Shown here: in pieces, positions 23,402 to 34,850 of the stretch
Position numbering within the stretch: position 1 is the first letter of the stretch
Layout: each line of letters starts with the position of its first letter
NCBI GenBank assembly: GCA_002110485.1
Contig: MOWL01000052.1
Span: 124,001 to 188,000, forward strand
Reading direction: 5' to 3'
Source of the DNA: Emergomyces orientalis
Taxonomy: Eukaryota; Ascomycota; Eurotiomycetes; Onygenales; Ajellomycetaceae
DNA: 64,000 bases
Made by a program: the position numbers and the translations under genes
Notes under the pieces: model-generated
What the model saw: only the letters and a program-made list of their open reading frames with translations
Databases searched by the model: none
What the model was told of the DNA's origin: nothing

Positions 23402-25185
23402 TCACGTTACGCCTAGGAGGCTCAATTTTTTCATCTGCCAAGGCCCAATTTCCCTTCATTCGGCCGCAGCAGGGTGTTGCTTCGAAAGCCATGCAATCAA
23501 AAGCACATCGGGCATCGACGGCAAGGTTTCTTTAGGCAATGACAGCTTGTGAGGATATTCCTTGCAGAAATATGTGAAAGCTGTCGTTCTGAAACATCCA
23601 CATGGTGTATTTTCCTTTGAGGTTGCAGAATTCTTGACAAGGGAAGCATTGGAGAGAATGCCAGACAGAACGGATGGATTGAAAGTTTCTCCCTTGATTC
23701 CTTGGCCAACGAAGACAAGACTGCATCGGGTTCATGATTATCATAAAAGCTCTTGAAGGCTATGTGAATTGGGCAGTCTGCAGTGTGAAAATGAACCACG
23801 AATGCGCTCAAAATGGCTACTTACCAATCTCAAAGGGACAAGCCGATATAAGGGCCAGCAGAGCAGATATTGGTGATGAGCAAGTATCAGAGATACCAGT
23901 GCTGAATGCTGAAGCATAGAAATTACGGACGTAAAGCTGGCGAGAATCTAGATGCCTAAGAAAAACTGATTCACATTGTTTCAAGGGTTGGCCAACTGGT
24001 AAGAAATATCAAAAATTGGGAGTTAAATAATACAACGCTTTGCTTACCCGTTACATCAGATGGCTTCTTTGTTCATGATCATAAATAGCTCTGCTTGGCA
24101 CCAGAAGTCGGAAGTCTCAAGAGTCTCAGATGGCCCAACGACAAATGATCAGGTGTTGGAATGGGCGGCTTCAAGGGTTGCTTGGGTGGCACTGAGACGG
24201 GTAATATTATTTCCTGCCGATTGGCCAACTCCCCTGCCAAGTCACTGTGTTTCAAAATTACACCCCGAGCCGGCTTCGGGTTCTATTCTCAGTCGACTCA
24301 CGGGCCACAGACCGCGCTGGGACATTCATGAATCGAAGTAATAATGAGTTTTCACAGATGCTTCGTACACTAACTCCTCTTTCAAGCATCCAGAAATCCA
24401 AATTTCATATATTAAATCATAACGTTGCCGAAAATTGGAGATGGACGCAATGGACCACAAATGTGTGTACATACAATGAATTATAGAGTGATCTTGGTTA
24501 TAAAGTTGAACATTTGGCCACTGCAATATTAGTGAGCACAAAAATACACTTAATAATTGAATAAGGTTAGTAACTGGAGCCCCTTTGTTCCATCAGGTGC
24601 TGAGCTGCCGCCTCCGGAAACCTGGTCACTGATGTGTCTCATTCCTCGCATATTTCCGTGTTTCGGAGATTCCTGTATAGTCAGTCATTCATTATCATTG
24701 ATCCTTGTATCATTGAATGGCGCCGAGTTATCGGGGGATGACATATTTTGTCAATCCTGCGCATTACAATCCCTGAGTATAAAACTGAAAAGCCACGACC
24801 CGTTTCTTGATAGTGGGGCTAGGCTGATCTTTTAATCTAATCTCTCTCTATTTTTTTATATTTTTTTTTGGATCTCCTTCAGATATTCTATGTGACTACC
24901 TGTCCAACACCTCTCATTGTTGATGTAACGTACATTCATGAACCCCTACTCATGCAGGCCAAGAGCCTGTCAATTTCTCCAGTGTAGCATCGCTTGTGCG
25001 TTCAAGAGTTGGTGTGCAGAATTTTAGCTGCCCAGTATGAGGAGTGTAGGCCAGATGGAGATACTATAAGTATCCTGATTGATGGTGGCAGCTTCTTCCT
25101 CATGAGAGTTCAAGTACAACTCATTTTGATCCTACATCGCATAACTTCATCAGTGTTGATTAACAACCCATCAAATTCTGACAAC
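23402..25185. other. No recognisable gene
   Basis: About 1.8 kb between the pogo element and the secreted-protein gene. Open frames on both strands are below about 105 codons, overlap each other and carry no motif that I can place. The last few hundred bases presumably contain the promoter of the gene at 25186. Confidence 0.4.
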
Positions 25186-25848
25186 ATGTTGTTTTCCTTA
25201 AGCATGATCAAGTATGCCGCCATTCTTCTGGCTACAGGTGTCACCGCACTGCCGACGACCGTGCCTGGCTTTGAGGCTGGGGTCCGCAATGTCTGCTTCG
25301 ACGAAACTCCCAAGCTGCATTGTTACTCTGGAGAGACCGACATCCCACAGGATGTCTCACCAGAGGATGTCAGCTTCATAGCAAGCTATCTGCGCGCCTA
25401 CGGTCGACAGACTAGAATTGGTAGATGTAAGCACCAACCAATCTTGTTCTTCACAAAAGAGGCATGAGTGGACATAGCACAGCAGGTGAAGATGATGAAT
25501 TTAAGTAGACTGCTAACCCATTACCAAATAGTATTCACCATGAAAGCGGTCGATGCGCCTGATTGTGGAGAATGGGTTCTGTATGCGCGCGGTACAGCAG
25601 CAGCCTATGCCAAAAAAATCAACATGACATACGACTCCTCGATTCTCTTTTCCGATATCGCAAACACCATTGATGGTGGCGAGGACGCAGAAACTGACAG
25701 CCTTCTCAAATGTGAAACAGATGGCGGTTCCTTTGGTGCGCAGATCACTGATGTAGCTGCTCCGGCGTACAAAACTCAGGAATATATTGATGCTGGATTC
25801 AAGCCTGATGGCGTTATCATAAAGATCGTTTCGAACAGGGAGCTTTAG
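25186..25848 (+). CDS. Small secreted protein of unknown function (2 exons)
   Basis: Exon 1 25186-25426 and exon 2 25532-25848 give 185 aa; the intron 25427-25531 is GT-AG with GCTAACC as a branch-point candidate, and the junction keeps frame (IGR then LFTMKAVDAPDCGEW). The N-terminus is a signal peptide (a second ATG at 25204 begins IKYAAILLATGVTALP) with probable cleavage after the Ala-Leu-Pro region. The mature protein is about 160 aa with four Cys (VCFDETPKLHCYSG, APDCGEW, LLKCETDGG), one N-glycosylation site (NMTY), no membrane segment and the ending GVIIKIVSNREL. It looks like a conserved family of uncharacterised secreted proteins of filamentous ascomycetes, but I cannot assign a role; size and Cys content also fit an effector-like protein. 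Start: 25186 or 25204, the latter giving the cleaner signal peptide. It is intact despite lying between transposons. Confidence 0.75.
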
Positions 25849-26772
25849 CTTGCAACGAAAAATACTACTGAGATTTCTCTTATATGAATGTATGACGGTG
25901 ACAGCATGACTCGGCTTTCTTCCAATAAGTAGCTCTTATTAAAATCATTACCCTCAGGGCCAAAGTCTATTCTTTCATGTTAATATTCAGATCTTATACC
26001 TACAATCATACGTAGAAGCCTGGGGTTTCGGACTGCTGGTCCTGGCCTGAAACCCATCCCCCTTTGCTGGCCCCTTGGTGGAATTCCGGGGTACGTTATG
26101 TATGTGTGATCATGCTGGGGAAGGCTTAATATAAGTACTAGGTAACTACCACAATTGAGGGGCATAACACAGAGAATCGATCTTTGAGGGCCTTGACGGC
26201 CGAAAGTGGAAGGTGTTTGTGGAATATTTTCGGCTGCTCCAACACCATGAAACTGCGCCCACGCTAAAAGTTAACTAATCAACACTCGAACTAGTTAGTT
26301 AACTACCTAAACCAGAATTCTCCAATGCTGCTTTTAAGGCGGCCTCCTCAGTTCACCCGTGTGCTCACCCGAGAGACGCGCGAATGCTCACTCGGGCGCC
26401 CCGCAGTACCCAGTTTCAGGCGCTTGTTACTTCTGGAAATAAGGGGGCCACCCTGGTCACGATGGCTGCGCCATCCTTTAAATACCGCCATATCCTTCCC
26501 CATGGTGATCTTTCTTGGATCACGATGTCATTCTTTCTCCTCTCTCTATATCTGTTTACACAGTGCTATTTCGATTGGATACAGCGAGTCTAGTCGAATC
26601 CTCCCTGCTAGAAACATTCTCATCGCTACTCCGTACTTGAACATCCTTTAATAATATATCTCCTCTGCTAAGAGTGATATGGCTTCTTGCAAGACCCAAG
26701 CGAGCCAAGAAAGCTTCTATCATTGACATGCCATGCATTAGCTGGTTGTTATTATCTTAATATCAATAGCAA
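25849..26772. other. Intergenic, no gene recognised
   Basis: About 0.9 kb between the secreted protein and the DUF3435 relic. Only short overlapping open frames without recognisable motifs; nothing I can support. Confidence 0.4.
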
Positions 26773-29075
26773 GTGATGACAGTGGTACGCTCAAAGGGCA
26801 AAGGCGCTGGTCGCCCAACAGAGTTCGCTACAGGTCTACCGGCTAGCCACTTTAGAAAAGTGCGTGAAAGCCATGCGAAAGCGGCGCCTACCCCAAAACA
26901 ATATGCAGATAACACGAAAATTGGTGGGAGGACAGTTTGGAACAAACTCTTGTGATCAGATTATGTTCTCACAGCTTTATGTATCTGTTCCCTTTCCATA
27001 ATCGCTGACGGAAGCCAGGTTCTTCCCGGAGAGTTTGACACGACCCCTAGGAAATGGCTGAAGGATATGGTGGCGCCAGATGTGAAAGCATTCTACGACT
27101 GGCTATAGAGAACCCATCGGGGTAGAATCAAAGCCCTCCCCGTCCTCCATAGCTATTGGCGAGGGTCTTAAGATGTTCTACCAACCGTGGAATCGACAGC
27201 TTTATTGCAGAAGATGGGGTAAGTCTATGATATTCAATGGGCGATGACCTCTGCTGGTTTGAGGCTGACAGCAGTCACAGTACATCAATTGGCTGGGGAA
27301 GAAAATATGGAAGCTACGACTTTTACCGAGGGAAAAACTAACGGGAGACACAAGGGCGGCGTATACCGCATCTTCCACACTCACTGGGTGCGATGCCCAC
27401 GGACATACGCCGATGAGAGGCAGCGACTTCAGGTATCGGTAGGCATTCTCATGTCCATGTTTGGTCAACGGCTGGTCTCCCTGTTTGATACGAGGGTGGA
27501 CCAGAGCAAAAAGCAGAGGGAAAAAGAGAGGGTTGATGAAGCAAAAAATACAGCATTCGAACAAGAGCCTTGGGAAATCAATTCTACAACCGAATCAGCA
27601 CACAGCGAAAAGATGATGAGGGAAGTAAAGATGACGGACAATCACTCCAAGGTACCGGGATGGATCACCACTGGCGCTGATGACAGATCTGCAGCGTCTA
27701 AAAAGCGGAACCAGGAGTTGGATGAAGAGGAGTACCAGAGACATCGGCCAGTATGACAGTGTCACTGCTCTTCTCAAGACACCAGCTTCCCCGGCCACAT
27801 TGGCCTTGGCACAGATGAGGAAGAGAGTCAGCCCGGTTCCGACTCAGAAAGTGGCTCCAGCAGTGCGATGGGTGACTCCATCTTCAGCGGGGGGATGGTG
27901 GTACGAATGTCAACACCAAGTATTCTGGTTTGGATGCTGAGTATCCTGCCGCCGCGGACCAGGATGGGAAAGAGGAACATGAGTCAGACAATCACATTTC
28001 TCTGCCGGATATTTGAAGCGCCACCGACGATGCCCCGAGGAACAGAGAGTGGTCCTATGGCGACATGTCAACTTCCATATCATTCATGGCAGCAAGCCCG
28101 GCCAACTCAACACATTACTGGCAAAGGTTTCGATCCTTCACACCAAAGGAGAGGACGGTAAACCACATTTGTACGATCCACGTCCTCCATTGTCCTTGAC
28201 CAATTTTGACTGACTACTCTGCAGTTAGAGATTCACTATCGGTCATTATTCCAAGCCCCTGTTTGATCTTCTTGGGCAACTCCTGTTCATGACACTTTAC
28301 AACCATATCTTCGCGGCAGACTTTAAAAGCCTCAACGACATCTACTGGCATGAGATCCCCGCCTACAAGGACGGGATCCAGGTGAAGGTCAAGCAGGAGA
28401 AGCTAGATATACTGATCTTCCAGGAACCGGAACGCACCGACACCAGCGATCAAACTTCTGACAGGATCCCCTAAAAGCGTCGACCTGGCCCCACATTCTT
28501 AGAGAGATCAGAACGCTGATGGGTCTTTCTGTTTCACTCACACAGTACCACTTCCAACACACAGTTACCAACATCCTCAACAGTCAGTACATTCTCTACA
28601 CTCTACTCTCTCCCTTTTCCTTTTCCTCCTCACCTAGTCGCTGGTAGACCACTCTCCATGTGCTTATATTTCACCGTATCAAAATCGCATGCCACCACTC
28701 CGGACTAGCCAGGTCCCCGTTCCACTGCTTACCGTTCGCTGGTGTGTAGACAAAGTCCCATTCTGTGTTAGAGATCAGGTGGCCGATCACGACTTGACCA
28801 CCATCAGGTACTACCTTAACCCGATCATACAGGTCAATGTGTGGGCTTCCATAATGGGGCTCCCCTCCGACAAAGCCGCCCAGGTGGTGCCTCACTCCTT
28901 GCGTCTCATTGCCAATATCACGGCACCGACAGAACTCACGGATGAGCAGAAAATCGCATCGCTACAGACCCCGAGATACGACGGTTGGCAGAGAAGAAAC
29001 GGAGATTGACTCCGAACATCAGAGAAGCTGGCTATCCGACCGTTCCCGCATCCTACAGGACACGCTTATAGTGAC
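26773..29075 (+). pseudogene. DUF3435 tyrosine recombinase (Starship captain-like), degenerate
   Basis: Plus-strand blocks in the order of the DUF3435 family, separated by apparent introns, stops and frameshifts: FRKVRESHAKAAPTPKQYAD; WLKDMVAPDVKAFYDWL and THRGRIKALPVLHSYWR; after an intron-like gap from 27218, QYINWLGKKIWKLRLLPREK; VYRIFHTHWV and TYADERQRLQVSVGILMSMF, the best family match; an acidic, Ser-rich spacer (27640-27990); VVLWRHVNFHIIHGS and LAKVSILHTKGEDG; after a gap near 28160-28228, HYSKPLFDLLGQLLFMTLYN and DILIFQEPERT; STWPHILREIRTLMGLSVSL, TQYHFQHTVTNILNS; RDQVADHDLTTIRYYLN and APTELTDEQK. In DUF3435 proteins the segment corresponding to TQYHFQHT normally carries an Arg pair; here it is Gln-His, so catalysis is lost as well. 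DUF3435 proteins are the tyrosine recombinases that mobilise Starship giant transposons; many degenerate copies exist outside Starships too. Confidence 0.75.
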
Positions 29076-29530
29076 TTGCCACTCTTATCATAAAGATATA
29101 GCACATCACCATCTTGGTTAGGTGTATACGGCTCCGTTGGCTCCCATTTGATGCCAAATTCAGTGAGAACTGCCTGCGTGTGTTGGCCGCCAATCTCAGC
29201 AGCGCCATCAGAGCGGGCATAGGCAACTCTTATCCCCTTATTTTGGAGATGCTTCAGATGCGAGGCGATAGCCTCAGGCAGCTGACCCTTGGTTCGCAAG
29301 AAATAGGCCGTCTTATGGCGTGTAGCATCATCAACAACAAGAAGCATATACTTGAATCCTTGTCGGGAGGGGGAAAAATCATCAAGTGAGCCAAAGGACT
29401 CACCCCCGCCTGCGATGTTGAAATGCAGGCAATAACCACATGATTCTGCCCTGGACATAGAGGTTCGTGAGATCTTCTTTCTTGCCTTTGCCAGCTTGCA
29501 GGTTTCACACCTAGCCCGTCTGTGCCCATC
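29066..29530 (-). pseudogene. Copia integrase fragment in inverted orientation
   Basis: The minus strand reads RARCETCKLAKARKKISRTS (zinc-binding pre-integrase end), then an integrase core: LHFNIAGGGESFGSLDDF, LLVVDDATRHKTAYFLRTKG, RVAYARSDGAAEIGGQH and GIKWEPTEPYTPNQDG, after which homology stops (29066 side). It carries the first two acidic residues of the DDE triad but is cut before the Glu. It is a different copia lineage from copies 1-3, judging by its loops. Its right end coincides with the start of copia copy 2, making a head-to-head junction. Confidence 0.8.
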
Positions 29531-29533
29531 GAT

Positions 29534-32500
29534 ATGCCTACACCGGCCGCGAATGGCACGATTACAATGACCGCAGCCGACCTACTGGCATTTTGTCAAC
29601 AAATGATGAACGCTCGCAGCACTCAGAGCAGCGAGCACGCTCCTATGGATAAAAAGAAGGAAATACGCGAATATCAGCGTGAAGTGCAGACCTCAATGGA
29701 TACAAAAACAGTCACCACATTCGATGGAACAAACTACCAGATGTGGAGGATTGGCATCCTTGCAGATGCAGAGGTGATTGGTGCCACTGACATTCTCATG
29801 AAAAATCAGCACACGCCTCCTGAAGGATTGGAAGGTTTGAAAAAAGAACACTGGATCGTACGTACAAAAGCTTTGTATAGACATATGTTACAATCACTTT
29901 TAGGGCCCGTCAGAACCACGATTGGAAGCTTAGAGCCAGATAATGCTGCTGCATTATGGGAGAAAATTGGTATAGAATATGCAGTCTCACTAGCCGAAGA
30001 ACGTATGAATATAATGAAGGAATTAGTCACTCTGCAAGTCAAGGATAATGATTATCTCACTTTTCAGAGGAGATTTCGATATTTGATTGCACGGCATAAA
30101 GAGCTAGCGAGCACTCCGGATGATTTTTATCATGATCTCTTCCTTAATGGCTTGCGAGAACATCAAAAAGCTTTTGTAAAGACATGCCTTGATGATTTTT
30201 ATGCAACTGGTCAGGACTCTATATGCAATATTGATATGGATGATCTCATGAAGCAGTTGACGAATCGTACGAGCAAAATCAAAGACGAACGTTCCAAGCC
30301 TCAACGAGCCAATGCAGCCACCACGACCTCTACTGCCCCCACCACATCGACTTCGAATGCGGGCAGCTCCAAGTGCGATGTGTGCAATTTGCATAGGCAT
30401 ACAAAGGACTCCTGCTGGCGATTACACCCTGAGCTAGCTACTGAACAGTGGAGGGAGACAAATAAGGATAAAATCGTTACACCTGAGGAGAACACTGGCC
30501 GCAGACGAAGAGGTAAAAAGAAGGACAAGGAGAAAAATGATAAAAAGGAGGAATCTGATCTGCTAGCTACACAGCCAGCTGCCGTGAACGCAGCAATCGC
30601 GCTCTCAGCCGCAGTGGATACCTCATTCAAGCCTTGGTTCCTCGATACGTGCGCCAGCTTCAATATGACAGGCGAAAGGCAGTCGCTTATTCAGCGGAAT
30701 GCGTACGATGGCAATCTCAAGATCAACACAGCGGATGGCGGCCATGGCCATGTTAAAGAGATAGGGAATCTCCTTCTAGAATCTGAAGGGGGGGATATTA
30801 CAATCCGTGATGTTCATTGGGTCCCCAATTTCACGGTTAATCTGCTCTCGTTCGCCAAGCTAGAAGACCAGGGTTTTCGGTTTGAGTTATCCACATCTAC
30901 ACCGTCTTATTTCATTGTAAGAGCCCTGAATGGCGTTATTTTTACTGCAGTTCGTACGGCACAGAGCTCAATCTATAAGATAGTAGAGAGAGAGTCAGAA
31001 GTCGACATTCATCATGAGTCAAAAGCGGTATATTTCACGGCGAAATCGTATGAGTATGAACACGCGAACGCAATGGCTGCAGTTGATCGCGACCAATCTA
31101 CTAATCAGCCGGAGGCTCCCACCACAAGAATGCTCGCGGAATGGCACGCAGATCTGGGCCATATCCACGCAGGAGCAATCATTGCATTGGCGAAGAATCC
31201 TCTGTCCGGCATACACATTAAGGGCCCCAAAACGAGCTTCTTTTGCGATATTTGTGTAAAGGCAGGCATGACGAGGAAGTATTCGCAGACCCCCATGCCA
31301 CGAGCATTGCGCGCCATGGAACGAGTCCACATAGATCTAGCAGGCGGAGGACGTACGCTAGATGATATGTCTGACCACCCTATTGAATCGCGCCAGGGGA
31401 CGAAATATTATATGCTAATCACAGATGACGCCACTCGCTATAGATGGATCTATTTTCTTCGAACCAAAGACCAAGCACTCGAGTATTATGCTCATTGGGT
31501 TCAATTTATGAAGAATCTAGGTTTTACGGCTCCTGCGTATGTTCGTACTGATGTTGATGGCGTTTTTCGTTCCGCGAAGATGACGGCTTTAATGGTTAGC
31601 CATGGCACAATTTGGGAGCCAACGGCCCCGTATTCTCCTCATCAAGATGGCGTCTCCGAACGTGGCATTCGCACAATTATGACACGCGCCAGAGCAGTTC
31701 TTATTGAAAAGAATATGCTGAAGAAGTTCTAGGCAGATATTCTCAATACTGTGGTTGCAATTACCAATAATACGCCCACATCTAGTGTGTTGTATAACGA
31801 AAAATATTGGCCCATTGCAGCAGATAGCCAGGAGCCCATACGCAGTCCTCATACAATTCCCTTTTCAGCATTGATGAATGCCCCGCCGCAGATTTCACAC
31901 TTTCGCGAGCTTGGAACTGATGTCTATGCTCACCTGCATGGTTCGCAGAAGCCAGAGGACAAGCTCTCTACCAGAGCTGAATCTTGCAAGCTTATTGGAT
32001 TTCGTGGCAGAGCGATTTACAGGCTCTGGAGTCCTACGTCCGATAGAATATTCGATACTAGCGATGTGGTTTTCCCTACAAAAGAGAGCGAAATGCCGAA
32101 AACGGCTATCAACACAACGACCACGGAGGCTACGGCCACAGAGGCTACAACCGCGGAGGCCACGGCTCCTGCCACCTACCTAGTGGAGGATGCCGAAGTT
32201 CCCGATTTTTCGGAGCCCCATGTTCCGTGGATACGGCCCGCAAAAGCATTCGCTGCATATACTCCTTCACCCATTAATGGCGGCTTGCCGAAAAGCTTCA
32301 AGGATGCGGTAAGCCGACAACAGGTTGGCGAATATTGGCAGAGGTCCATGCAACGCGAGATCTCAGATCTGCAAAGGCGAAAGACTTGGACACTCACTCC
32401 ACGCTCCGATGTTCCACATGGTGAGCCAGTGGCACCCGGCCGCTGGGTGTTTGTCGAAAAAGACCGCCCCAATGACCCCAATGCTGATGAAGACGGCATA

Positions 32501-33907
32501 TTACGAAAATCTCGATGGGTTGTATGTGGCAATTGGCTTAAGAAAGGCACTCGCCAGGAAACGTACGCTCCAGTAGTTACAGATACCACTAATAGATTAA
32601 TGTTCGCGATCGCCGCAAAACGTGGCTGGATCCTGCGGCAGGTGGATATTGTAATGGCGTATTTACATGGCAGATTAGGCAAAACCGTCTATATGAGACA
32701 GCCTACAGGTTTTGAAGAAGGAGCTCCGCGTACGCTTGTATGTGCAGTAGAAGGTTCACTATATGGACTAGATCCGGCTGCAAAGATTTGGTATGACTAT
32801 CTCACGGCCCTACTGCGCGAGAACGGCCTCACCCCGAGCCCTCATGACCCCGGCCTTTGGCGCCATACGGCCCGAAGACATCTATATATGACCGTATATG
32901 TAGATGACCTCCATATCGTCGCGGAAGCTCAAGAAGATGCTGATTGGCTCGTTGAAATCCTCGCTAAAAAGCTCGAGATTAAAGACATGAAGGAACCAGT
33001 CAGATATCTAGGCATGGAGGTCTCACGCGATAATGAGGGCATTAAATTGACGCTCCAATGCTATATTACTCGCTTAGTAGAAGATTTTCATCTAGAAGAT
33101 GCAGTTACAGTCCGTACACCAATGGATGAGAACCTACGCATTGATGATGCCCCTGTCCCTGAAAAGGAAGGAGGTTTTACAAAACAGCGTTATCAACATG
33201 GTGTAGGATGCCTGCAGTATTTAGCAGTCAAATTACGGCCGGATATTGCCCGCGCAGCTTCCTTACTGGCGCAGAAGAATAGTGCTCCCACTCCCAAGGC
33301 ATGGAAAGCACTATTGCATGTCATACGCTACTTGAAAGGCACGAGCGATTGGGGCATATTCTTCGCAAAAGATGAGAGTCCTGCTAGCGAGTTTCCACAC
33401 ATCACATATATGCCAGCTGGTTATACGGATTCCGACTGGGCAGGCCCGTTAAATGGAGACCGAAAATCCACATCTGGCTATGTCTTTAAACTAGCCGGCG
33501 CACCCATCTCATGGCGTTCAGCAAAGCAGCCATGTGTGTCCGTAAGCTCCAATGAGGCGGAATATGTTGCACTTAGTGAGACTGTACGTGAAGCTACGTG
33601 GCTGCGGAACATGATGCTAGATTTGGGCTTTATTGCTCACAAGCCGCCGCTGCCAATTAAGGCGGATAATAAAGGCTCCATTGACCTCGCTACCGTGGAG
33701 GCAATCATGGCAAGGAGCAAGCATATTGACACCCGTTTTCACTACTCTCGTACGCAGCTTAATGAGGGGGTTATTTCGCTAGATTACATTCCTACGGAGG
33801 ATATGGTGGCTGATGGATTAACCAAACCCCTGGGACCAGTCGCATTTCGGCGATTCCTTGATTTGTTAGGCCTCACAGGCACAAAGGGTTGGAATGCCCA
33901 AAACTAA
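29534..33907 (+). pseudogene. Ty1/copia gag-pol, copy 2 (one nonsense codon)
   Basis: Same family as copy 1, and this copy shows the N-terminus: ATG 29534, then MTAADLLAFCQQMMNARST. A 1,457-codon frame with zinc knuckle CDVCNLHRHTKDSC, protease WFLDTCASFNMTG, pre-integrase CDICVKAGM, integrase (HIDLAGGG, DDATRYRW, DGVSERG), RT with YVDD (DLHIV) and RNase H (YTDSDWAG, SSNEAEYVALSE, DNKGSIDLA). One TAG at 31730-31732 replaces the Trp that copy 1 keeps in the integrase (KRFWADVLE); the same frame continues to 33907. No 5' LTR is visible: the sequence upstream of the start codon is the inverted integrase fragment. At the 3' end the polypurine tract and first half of the LTR are missing. The RT region is intact but the protein is split within integrase. 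Confidence 0.93.
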
Positions 33908-34350
33908 TGTATGTAGCATGATTTGAATGGATTCAAGAGACAGCATAGCTAGTTTCCCTCACAATAGAGAGTTCAACCATCCCACAATATTGAAAGAATG
34001 TGTGCATGATGGGTGCTAAACTAGCTAATGAACACGCTGGCAACTCTTGGAACATATGGCTAGTGGCCTATCGGCATACCTCTACACTCTCTAAACCAAT
34101 GGTGCCACGGTGGCGAACTAAAATAGAATGTGGGGCACGTGACTCCGGGTAGCCCTAGTATACTCCAACAGCAACTATCTGTGGGATGGTTGAACTCTCT
34201 ATTGTGAGGGAAACTAGCTAGCAATGTTTATGCGTACATGAATCACGTGCGGGCGGGGCGGTCGCTTAGGCAACGCCACCGAGGCGGCGGCCGCTACACC
34301 ATCCATATAATGGGGGACACGTGACTAGGGTAGCCCTAGTATAACCTAAC
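33908..34350. repeat. Nest of copia LTR fragments, partly inverted
   Basis: After the copy 2 stop codon the internal region passes at a short TAGCTAGTTT homology into the second half of an LTR (about 33946-33988). The same bases recur inverted at 34181-34222 as the end of a minus-strand LTR (about 34293-34176, start TGTAGCGGCC) of the copy 1/2 family. Between them (about 34175-34010, minus) is an LTR of the copia-3 group starting TGTTGGAGTATACTAGGG. To the right is a further copia-3-type LTR start (minus, from about 34347, TGTTAGGTTATACTAGGG) preceded by its polypurine tract. All share the core ATACTAGGGCTACC followed by a CACGTG-type box. Confidence 0.65.
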
Positions 34351-34564
34351 ACCCCCCCCATGCTAGAGCGCCCCGAAGCACAGCGGCCACTTCTCAGCTG
34401 GCTATCCACCGCTCTCAAATCAATCAAAGCTGCAATAATAATTAAATACAAAAAGTGGCACCTAGTTTCCTTATAGAGACTAGGCCCGTACATGTAAATA
34501 CATTGAAAACATGCAAAAGAATATCAGAATCACACTTTCCCGTATCAAAGGTATCACTCGCATA

Positions 34565-34689
34565 GGCATCGGCATAGATATATGGCATTGGCATCAGCAT
34601 AGACATAGGGTATTGGCATCGGCATAGATATATGGCATTGGCATCGGCATAGACATATAGCATCGGCATCGGCATAGATGTATGGTATT
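34565..34689. repeat. 25-bp minisatellite, five units
   Basis: Five head-to-tail 25-base units with consensus GGCATCGGCATAGATATATG plus GCATT fill 34565-34689 exactly, with one to several substitutions per unit. They lie directly beside a copia gag remnant. Confidence 0.85.
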
Positions 34690-34850
34690 TCAAAAGACCC
34701 GCTCAATGAGACTGTGCACAGGCACTGAGCCATCATGCTTATTATTATTTTTTCAACCTGTTGGGCGCTTCTCTGGATGTTCAAACCAGCAATCTGGCTC
34801 ATCATGACTATCAAGCTTGCAGGCAGTGCATTTTTTCTTTTCATTCATAT
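34690..34850 (-). pseudogene. Copia-3-type gag zinc-knuckle remnant
   Basis: The minus strand encodes CTACKLDSHDEPDCWFEHPE, KRPTG, then after a TGA DGSVPVHSLIERVF. This matches the copia-3 gag block CSHCGIVGHNEESCWKKHPE, KRPSG ... DGSAPVHSTVEKVF (55612-60210). Homology stops where the minisatellite begins. Confidence 0.7.

Noticed and set aside
23402..23540. Continuation of Gypsy-1 RT after the pogo element (RLGGSIFSSAK)
   Set aside because: Only a few residues resemble a gypsy RT, about eight expected residues are missing and nothing recognisable follows.
26773..29075. Boundaries of a complete Starship around the DUF3435 relic
   Set aside because: No cargo genes, terminal repeats or target duplications could be identified in the window; only the recombinase relic is supported.
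34565..34689. A CRISPR-like or coding repeat
   Set aside because: The units are contiguous with no spacers, and the 25-base period shifts the frame; it is a simple minisatellite in a eukaryotic genome.
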